57,250 nucleotides of DNA, taken from assembly GCA_903904875.1 (NCBI GenBank), contig CAIVEC010000003.1:1-57250 (forward strand), written 5' to 3'. A program made the translations under genes and the position numbers. This document shows, one piece after another, positions 49,281 through 57,250 of this stretch. Each line of letters opens with the position of its first letter. The first letter of the stretch is position 1. The stretch comes from an uncultured bacterium. GTDB lineage: Bacteria > Patescibacteriota > Gracilibacteria > Absconditabacterales > Absconditicoccaceae. The notes below the pieces were generated by a model, which worked only from the letters and a program-made list of their open reading frames with translations, was not told the origin of the DNA and did not search any database.

Positions 49281-52200
49281 ATGGAACTCGGTTTATGTGA
49301 ACAGCTTATCAAAGATAGTTATGAAAAAAATCCAGCGACTCTGGAAAATATTTCGCAATTGACAAGTTCAGCACGAGGAAAAGATAAATTGTCGTGTATG
49401 CAGATGATGTGAGGAACAACTCAGATCAAGAATTTTTTGTTAGGAAATAAATATACGCCGGCAAGTACAACGCAAGGAGCATGATTTGGAACGCTCCCCA
49501 GCCAAAAAGATCAACAAGCTGTACAAACTACTACGACTACAACGACACAAGCTACAGGACGAAAAGCTACAGCGCTTCATTATGGATGATACGCACTTGA
49601 TGGCTTGCTCATCTTCATCGGAGTAATGCTTTTCTTTATCATCGTCAGGAATATGCTGAGATTCTTTTATGATGTATTCAATTCAGGAAGAATCATCTAT
49701 CTCAAGATCTTATTGCCAAGAGGACAAAGCAAACTTGATCTTGAACAGGAAAAAGAGCTTGCCAAGGATATGAAGGAAAAAATCTGACGTATGGCACAGG
49801 TTATCCATAATATGCATAAAATAGGATATCTCAGCATGAGAGATAATTTTATGAGAAAACTTTTTGATAAGCCGAAATCGACACTGATCTATCATTACGA
49901 AGATGGGTTGCTCAACTTTATAATAGGAAGTTATCCGGAATACCAGCAGATCCTGGAAGGAGCTATCGCAGCACAGTTTCCTAACTGTTCGATAGAAAGA
50001 ACGCTCAGACCGAATTTTTTCAAAAAGAAATATTGGGATATTATGCCCCTGGAACCAAAAAAGAATGAGATTTTCAATATCAAAATCTATAAGCAGCAAC
50101 CTGATGATCCTATGAACAACATTATTGACGCTATGGGAAAAATATCAAGATATGATACGTTTAGCATGATCATACCCATCAAACCGATAGGACACAAATT
50201 CAATATAAGATCACAGAAAGCCGTCGATAGGCTTTACAAGAATCTTTCCATTTACGAACATAATAATGCATGGCGAAAATATATCATCATGCCACGAAAG
50301 CTCATCTGATTCCTCATCAGCGGACCAAGCGCAGCATTATTGACTTCAAAAAAACAAGAAGACAATGTTACTATGGTGCGTATGGTCAAAGCCAAAGAGG
50401 ATTATCTCAATTCCATGGGAGAAGAAGCGGGGTTACCGTTTTTCGATTCAGGAGTGCTTCTCGTAACAAGTTCTGACGATAAAAAGAATCTGGAAGGTAA
50501 TATTGATAATATCGTAAGTGCGACTACCGTCTATGGCGATGAATACGGAAATGAGATGGAAGATGCACAGACCAAAGGAGAAGCTTTCGGATGGTTTTTT
50601 AAGCCATTGCGGAAAATAGCGGTAAATAATTTCATCACAAGTTTCTTTTTTAAGTGATTCAAACTCGGTATCAATCAGCTCACGTCGCTCTTCCACTTCC
50701 CTGATGCGACCTACAACCGTGCACCGATCATTTCGCGGATGCAATATAAAGTATTGTCTGCACCACAGAATCTTCCTATTCTTTCACAGCCAAACGGATT
50801 TATTATGGGCGGAAAATTGGCGGAAAGTTATAAGAACGGTGATCTGGGCGAGATCCTCAAGGAATATGTCACGCATCGGGCAGTCGCACCAAAAACCACT
50901 GAATGACAGCTCTTACAGCTAGTGACAGAAAAAACAGAGCTTACCGGCAATGAAGTCATCATAGAAAAAGAAAGAAAGAAATACATCAAAAACACCGTCC
51001 AGAAAAACGGATACGGATATAAACTCTACAAGGATGGGATATTATTGGGAACGAATATCTACAGGAATACGCTCTCACCGGTCTATATGAAAAAAGAGGA
51101 TAGGATGAGACATCATTATTGTATCGGGAAAACAGGTACGTGAAAATCAGTCTTCCTGCAAACGATAGCCAGACAGGATATCCGAAACGGAGATGGACTC
51201 TGTGTAATCGATCCGCATGGTGATCTGGCGGAAGATATGCTTGCGTATATCCCGAAAGAAAGAGCGAAAGATATCGTTTATTTCGACGCAGGAGATGAAG
51301 AAAGACCGATGGGATTGAATATGTACGAAATCAATATCTTGGATGAAGCGGATAGGGTCGTCAACGACGCAACAGAAATATTCATCAAAATGTTCGGTCC
51401 GGAAATCTTTGGTCCGAGATTACAGGAATATTTCAAATACGGATCATTGACGCTACTCGAAGACTTCGAGGATAGACCTACCCTCTTGGATATCGTAAGA
51501 CTCTTCACCGATGACGGATATAGGGAATATAAATTAAAAAAAGTGACCAATCCTACGGTAAAAAACCGATGGGACAGGACATTCAATGCGATGGGACAAA
51601 GGGAAAAAGAAGAGATTATCCCGTATTTCTCAGCAAAATTCGTATCGTTCAACACCAACAGATTGATCAGAAATATTATAGGACAGACGAAATCAGCGTT
51701 TAAGTTTGAAGATATTATGGACAACAGAAAAATCCTCATCATCAATCTCAGTAAAGGTAAGATAGGAGAATCAAACGCTAACTTGCTAGGTATGATCATC
51801 GTATCAAAAATTTATACCGCAGCGATGGCGAGAGCAAGGATTCCAGAAAGCGAAAGAAAAGATTTCTTCCTCTATGTGGATGAGTTCCAGAATTTCGTAT
51901 CGTGAACATTTGCAGATATCTTATCAGAAGCGAGAAAGTACAGACTCTCGCTCATCATGGCTCACCAGTATATCGCACAGCTCGAACCTCCGAAAGGACT
52001 CGGCGATGTCGGTGGCGGAAAGAACGATGTGAAAGCAGCGGTATTCGGTAACGTGGGTACGATGCAGTCATTTAAAATCGGTGCACCCGATGCTGAATTT
52101 ATGGAAAAAGAATATGCGCCAGTGCTTTCGCAGGAAGATATCGTAGGTATTGCAAACTTTAAAGCGTATATCAAACTCAATATAGATAATGCAACTAGCC

Positions 52201-52574
52201 GCCCATTCAGTATCAACATGATCTATACGACCGATTATCAGAACAAAAAAATAGTACCAATCCTCAAAGAATATTCGGCGAAAAAATACGGAAGAAAAAG
52301 AGAGTTCGTCGATGCAGAAATGGAAGCGAGATTAGGTATCAACACCGATGAGACTAAGCTCCCGGAAAAGACGGAAGCGGAAAAAGCGGCAGCAGCGCTA
52401 GCAATGGCACCTGAACCTAAATTAATCCCTGTAGTTCCCGCAGAGGAAACAGCACCAGCAGTAACTCCAGCTCCTGCAGAGGAAACAGCACCAGCAATAA
52501 CTCCAGCTCCTGCAGCAGCTCCTGCACCAGTTGAAACAACTCCTGCACCAGCCGAAGCTGTTCCAGTGGAATAG
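49281..52574 (+). CDS. VirD4/HerA-like ATPase of a type IV secretion-like system
   Basis: A 1097-residue protein. After a soluble N-terminus and a Thr-rich stretch there is a membrane segment (LLIFIGVMLFFIIVRNML, about residues 110-128). The ATPase core has Walker A GKTGTGKS (residues 617-624), whose third glycine is TGA (51141-51143). A Walker B VDEFQNF follows near 867, with GLNMYEIN and AHQYIAQLEPP as in coupling proteins. The C-terminus is an Ala/Pro/Glu repeat (ETAPAVTPAPAEETAPA). It probably pumps DNA or protein through a T4SS-like channel with the PrgI- and VirB2-like proteins encoded at 2.7-5.7 kb. No relaxase is visible. Confidence 0.85.
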
Positions 52575-52575
52575 T

Positions 52576-53757
52576 TTACAAAGTTACAGAAAATATTTCT
52601 CCTCTCTTGTGAGTATCATCGACCTCGACTTTCAAATAATTCTCCGTCCGGCCCGATCACTTCCCTTCGACCAAGACAGAATGTTCAATTCATATATTTA
52701 GCTGATGAAATTCCTCTGCGAGTTGGTCAGCTATTTTTTTTAGTTCTTTTTCCCTGCGTTTCTTCGTAACGGTATCGACTTGATTCGGTAGTAATGAAGC
52801 AGGAATAGTTTCTCATATTTGATGAGCGGAAAATGGGAAGGAATGGACTTTATTTATCTTGTACTTTTGAATTCACTGTAAGGTTTCCTTGAACTTCTTG
52901 TCTGTCTCGCTAGGAAAGCCTATGATGATATCAGCTCCCAAGGAAACCGGGACTGCGGTTTTCACCGCACGTAATTTCGTTAATACGTTATCCAAGGTTT
53001 TTGCGGTATAGTTTCTTTTCATGCGTTCAAGCACAGCATCGGAAAAGCTTTGGATGGACAGATGAAAGTGCGGAAGTATTCTTGGATCCTCAATTACTTT
53101 AAAGAATTCATCGTCCAAATATTCTGGTCATAATGACGATAATCTAATCCTCGGTATCGTAGTATTGTCTAAGATGTAGTGAAGCAATTCAGTGAATTTG
53201 GATTCCTCAGGCTTGGTGGAATTACTGCATCACCAGGCAGCTATATTGACTCAGGTGAGCACGACTTCCTTACCTCATGACTGAACAAACTCATTTATTT
53301 CCTGGACGATATCTTCGCGCAGCCTGCTCATATGCTTGCCTCTTTTTTGGACGGTCAGACAGAAACTGCAGTAATTATCGCAACCGTTCTGGATGACGAT
53401 GAATTTTTTCGTATAGACGTTTTCTTTAGTCGTCGTGAATGAAGAGGTGTCCTTAGGATGTTCTCATAATAAGGTAATCGAATCCGAAAAAGGAAGAAAT
53501 TCAGGATATAAGTTGTAGAATAGTTCTGGTGAAATCACCTCTCCTCTTTGGAGCGTTCCGCATCCTGTGATATACAGGTGATATCATTCAGCTAATTTTT
53601 TCTTCGCTAATTTCATCCGCTTCTGCTTTGCCCTATCAGTCACCTCGCATGTGGTGATTAAGTATGATTTATCGGCAAAAGGATGATTGCGAAAATAATC
53701 GAGCCATTGGTTGAGGTAATATTTATTGAGTCTGCATCAGAAAATAGAATATTCCAT
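52576..53757 (-). CDS. mtaB: tRNA methylthiotransferase (MtaB/MiaB family)
   Basis: A 393-residue radical-SAM enzyme that adds a methylthio group to a tRNA base beside the anticodon. The N-terminal domain has Cys residues for the second cluster (FGCRLN, TTCEVTD, ITGCGTL). The radical-SAM cluster is NGCDNYCSFC. Downstream are VLTGVNIAAWG, HLSIQSFSDAVLERMKRNYT and ADIIIGFPSETDKKF. These fit MtaB (t6A37) best, with MiaB or RimO as alternatives. TGA encodes glycines such as that in FGCR. The C-terminal TRAM-like end is short. It converges with the VirD4-like gene, one base between stops. Confidence 0.85.
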
Positions 53758-53761
53758 GGAA

Positions 53762-53877
53762 ATTAATGAATAATGAATAGTGAATAATGAATAATGTAGG
53801 ATTTTGTTGTATTATAAACTACTGTAAATTACGATAGTCCATAAACACAGTTCATTCATTTTTCATTATTAATTTGG
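53762..53877. repeat. Heptad inverted-arm repeat with conserved core
   Basis: The left arm is AATGAAT, AATGAATAGTGAAT, AATGAAT. The right arm is CATTCATTTTTCATTATT. The core ACTACTGTAAATTACGATAGT (about 53818-53838) matches other copies. It lies between mtaB and secA. Confidence 0.8.
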
Positions 53878-53883
53878 TGCGAG

Positions 53884-56800
53884 CTAGCGAGCACCACAGC
53901 ATTTCTTGTATTTCTTGCCGGAACCGCAAGGACATGGATCATTAGGTCTCACCTTACCTCCTGGCTGTGGAACCATCGGTTCGTCGAACACTTGAGGAGT
54001 TCATTTCGGTTTGTTCGCATCATCCACTTCGAAGATTTCGAACCCATCAGTATTTTCGTATACCATCTTTTCTGGCGCTTTAGTTGGCTTTTCGAATTTA
54101 ATCTCTTGGACTTCAGCGCTCACTTTTTCGAGCATCCTGAGATATTCCGCTTCGCTTTGTGAATTAGCCATAACCACTTGCTGTGCTTGATCCTGCTGTT
54201 GCACCATAGCGAAATCGATGCCGGCGATATACGCAGTTACATCGAATTTGAGTCTGTATAATAAGATCTGGAATTTATCGTACGCTTCAGCTTTGTACAC
54301 GATCAACGGATCAAGCTGTGCATATCACATCAGACCTACTTTATCCCTGAGATATTCCATATCATCGAGATGCTTGACTCGCAACGTATCCAAGTGATAT
54401 AAATAGACGTCTTTGAATATCTGGTATAATCTATTTACATCCATCATTGCAAATTTTGCTTTGAGCTGATCAAGCATAAAGAGTGAAAGCTCGACCTGAA
54501 GCTGTTCAAACGTCATCTCTTCAAAGGTCTGGAATTGTTTATGTTCAAACTTAAGAGAAAATTCCTTGTCCATTACACGCAAGAATTGTGCAGGAGATTG
54601 TTCTAACGTTTTTGCATTAGCTATCTGTTGACGAACGATATCAGCCATATTTTCCTCGATCTCAAGCTTGATTTGCTCTACAAGATATTTTCTGAGTTCT
54701 TCATCTGTTTCACTGCCGAGGATATCATCTCTTTTTTTGTAAATCGCCTGTCTCTGTTTGTTGATGACGCTATCATAATCGAAGAGGTGTTTTCTGATAC
54801 CGAAATTCCGGCCTTCCATCTGCTTTTGCGATCTAATGATGGAACTGGTGAATTGCTTTTGACTGAGCTCGAGATTTTCAAGGTCATTTTTTCCAAGCAG
54901 CATAGCCGCCACTCATTGGATCCTTTCACCTCCCATCTTGCGCATGATCAAGTCATCAAGCGCGACGAAAAAGACAGATATTCCAGGATCGCCCTGCCTA
55001 CCGGCACGTCCTCTCAACTGATTATCGATTCTCCTTGATTCATGTTTTTCTGTACCGAGGATGAAAAGTCCGTAATGGAAATCCTGTCCTATCGTTTCTG
55101 TAGGTGCTGCATCAGCAGGTTTACAGAGTAATTCAGCGAATGCGGCAGTATTTGCTTTTTTGCCACGATTAAATTTGACCTTCATCATGATGCCGTCATG
55201 ACTGACTCGATTCTGTTCAGCAGTTCTGATAAACTCATCATTTATGCCGAGTTCTCTCGTGATACCGTCCATTGTAAGCTCGAATTCTATCGATGAATAG
55301 ATATTTATGGATACTCATTTTTTTTCTGTCATCACCTGTTTCTTGATCCGTTTCGCATAATTATCTGCAAGTTTTTCATTGAGTCCTTGTTCAAGTTTGA
55401 TATCTGTTCACCTACCGGCCATGTTCGTAGCGACTACGACGCTTTTATATTTTCCTGCCTGAGAAACGATGTGCGCTTCCTGTTCATGGAATTTTGCATT
55501 CAACACATAATGCGTGATCGCCTCTTTTTCTAATAGTCTTGAAACATATTCAGAGGTCGCGATATTTGCGGTACCGATAAGGATCGGCTGTCAGATCTCA
55601 TGGGAAAACTGGATATGCTGTTTGACGAATTTCCATTTGATGGATTCATTGTAGTATACTTTATCATTTCTATCCACTCTGATCGTCGGTTTGTTTGTCG
55701 GAGCTTCCAATACAGAAAGTTCGTAGATCTTTTCGAATTCTTCTCCTTCCGTCAAAGCCGTACCTGTCATACCTGCAAGCTTAACATATTGCTTGAAGAA
55801 ATTCTGGTAGGTGATTGTTGCAAGCGTTTTGGATTCTCTTTGGATCTTTACTCATTCTTTAGCTTCTATCGCCTGATGCAAGCCTTCGGAAAATCTTCTT
55901 CCTGGCATCGTACGACCGGTATGCTCATCGACAATAAGCACTTCATTATCTTTTACGATATATTCCTTATCTTTTTCATAGACTGCTTGTGCACGAAGCG
56001 CGTTTTCGATATGATGGATCTCTTCGTATCAAATGTCTTTGTAAAGATTTTCCACTTTGAGAATCTCTTCCAGTTTAGTGATACCTCTTCCGCTCAACGC
56101 CGCAGTCTTCGTTTTTTCATCGATATAATAATCACCGTCTTCTTCCTGATCTTTTCATGATTTAGCCTCAGTAAGCAGTTCCTGGAGTAATCATTTAGAT
56201 ACTTTTTTCTTGGAGGTGCATGGGGTCAATCCTCTCGCAATCTGTGCGTAATAGATATATTTTTCTGTAGCTTCAGCGTTCGGTTCGGAGATGATAAGCG
56301 GAGTTCTCGCCTCATCGATCAAGATACTATCTACTTCATCCACGATAGCATAATTGAGCGGTCTCCGGACAAGCGATCTGTCTTTCATGGATTTGACCAA
56401 GTTATCCCTCAGATAATCGAATCCAAGTTCTGAATTTTCCACATAGGTGATATCTTTGGAATATTCTTCTCTTCTTTTGTTCAAAGAAACGGTTTTGGTC
56501 ACACATCCGCATTGTAATCACAATCGGGAATAGACATGTCCCATCCATTGGGCATCACGGGAAGCAAGGTAGTCGTTGACGGTGACCACATGCACTCATT
56601 TGCCGAGCAAGGCATTCAAATAGACCGGCATGATTGCAACCAATGTTTTACCTTCTCATGTCTTCATCTCGGCGATGATTCATTTGTGCAAGATGATTCA
56701 TCATAAGAGCTGGACATCATACGGAACCATATTCCATACTAACATCTCGCCTTTGACTTCCACCTCGGAACCCACCATCCTCTTGCACGCCTGTTTTACG

Positions 56801-57009
56801 GCAGCGAACGCTTCAGGCAGAATATCATCTAAAGTTTCGCCTTTAGTGAGCCTGTCCTTGAATTCTTGGGTCTTCGCTTTGATCTGATCATCAGAAAGTG
56901 CATCGAATTCAGTAGAGAATTCGTTTATTTGTTTGACGATCGGTCGGAGTTTATTGAGCTGTTTCTGATTATAATCTCCAGCTATCAAGGTAATTATCTT
57001 TCCAAACAT
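53884..57009 (-). CDS. secA: Preprotein translocase ATPase SecA
   Basis: The motor that drives unfolded preproteins through SecYEG. The 1041-residue product begins [20 protein letters not shown]. It has the Walker A region MKTGEGKTLVA (around residue 117), whose first Gly is TGA (56656-56658), then [36 protein letters not shown] and [18 protein letters not shown]. The C-terminal SEC-C zinc motif [13 protein letters not shown] is intact. It is longer than E. coli SecA, mainly through an extended scaffold and C-linker. All pieces are in one frame once TGA is read as Gly. The start is the ATG at 57009. Confidence 0.96.
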
Positions 57010-57118
57010 GTTTTTTTGAAATTATTAAAATAGTTATCCGTGGTAAAGGATAGTGTATCGATGATATAAAATTTAATAGCTAAAACAATGGAAAAAATCA
57101 CAAAAACTTATTATTTAG

Positions 57119-57250
57119 TTTTCTTGACTGATAGGGGCGGCAATTTTATTTATTTGCGGGTTTGGCGTTAAAGCTGCAATCGTCCCGTTCCATACGTGGC
57201 TACCCGATGCGCATTCCGAAGCACCATCAGGAATTTCCGCGATGCTTTCC
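57119..57250 (+). pseudogene. Fragment of an NADH dehydrogenase/Mrp antiporter-type subunit
   Basis: The last 44 codons read as a membrane segment then [20 protein letters not shown], the hallmark of the proton-antiporter family (NuoL/M/N, MrpA/D, hydrogenase subunits) with its conserved Lys. A TAG lies just before, and there is no plausible start codon, though such proteins normally have more than 100 residues before this point. Codons are more GC-rich (GTC, CCG, TAC-CCG style) than nearby genes. It continues past the window. A chimeric assembly join at about 57120-57130 or a decayed or foreign gene would explain it. Confidence 0.6.

Noticed and set aside
53762-53877. Heptad repeats as CRISPR arrays
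   Set aside because: Units are 7 bases with no unique spacers, the arms are inverted, and no cas genes are present.
55600-56160. Long plus-strand ORF inside secA
   Set aside because: Antisense shadow. SecA is continuous on the minus strand in one frame.

Overview
The window reads as part of a Patescibacteria/CPR genome of the Absconditabacteria (SR1)/Gracilibacteria type. Under the standard code nearly every long gene is cut into pieces by TGA. Read with TGA as glycine, the pieces join in one frame into full-length conserved proteins: S1, S15, S16, L31, L33, TrxA/TrxB, RuvB, GatA, SSB, signal peptidase, MurC, MtaB and SecA. TGA falls on invariant glycines, for example in the Walker A loops of SecA and of a VirD4-like ATPase and in the GatA Ser loop. 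In addition, CGA and CGG fall on conserved tryptophans (S1 DPW, SSB RKWQ, TrxA WCGPC, two sites in TrxB), while every obligatory Arg I checked is AGA, AGG, CGT or CGC. The window also carries a tRNA-Arg with anticodon GCG, which should not read CGA. I therefore read the code as UGA=Gly plus CGA/CGG=Trp, which favours Absconditabacteria. All CDS coordinates below use this code; TAA and TAG are the only stops.

Layout. 1-2.6 kb: a partial gene, rpsA, rpsO and a tRNA-Arg. 2.7-5.7 kb: a minus-strand membrane operon of PrgI-like, vWA, VirB2-like and fused VirB2-like proteins, resembling parts of a type IV secretion system. 5.8-12.2 kb: a receiver-domain protein, trxB-trxA, an exported protein and two MscS channels. 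12.3-19.3 kb: a truncated uvrB, an S51 peptidase, a large PKD/thrombospondin-3 surface protein, a ferredoxin, membrane proteins, rpsP, rpmG and two tRNAs. 19.4-26.8 kb: two unknown proteins and a small surface-polysaccharide block (pyruvyl transferase, membrane hydrolase, GT2, O-antigen ligase). 26.9-37.6 kb: Hsp20, PH-like proteins, lepB, ssb, tRNA-Leu, murC, PEBP, a phosphoesterase, an NlpC/P60-like enzyme, rpmE and ndk. 37.7-45.6 kb: SLH protein, ruvB, tRNA-Leu, two secreted proteins behind near-identical promoters, and an archaeo-eukaryotic-primase-like protein. 45.6-57.1 kb: tRNA-Val, tRNA-Arg(GCG), gatA, a VirD4-like ATPase, mtaB and secA. The last ~130 bases encode a fragment of a complex-I/Mrp-type antiporter subunit with no start, possibly a chimeric join.

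Intergenic DNA is distinctive. Many gaps hold degenerate tandem repeats with a 7-base (sometimes 8-base) period arranged as inverted arms. Each copy has its own repeat word, matched between the arms, and several copies share an inner palindrome. A second family is a tandem pair of hairpins with a shared loop motif, at 13.1 and 18.3 kb. A third is a nested hairpin with a T tract, at 7.3, 28.0 and 29.2 kb.

Together the genes suggest a small fermentative, cell-surface-oriented bacterium. It has Sec export, many anchored or secreted adhesin-like proteins, T4SS-like membrane parts and partial envelope biosynthesis. Nothing here indicates respiration except the suspect terminal fragment.
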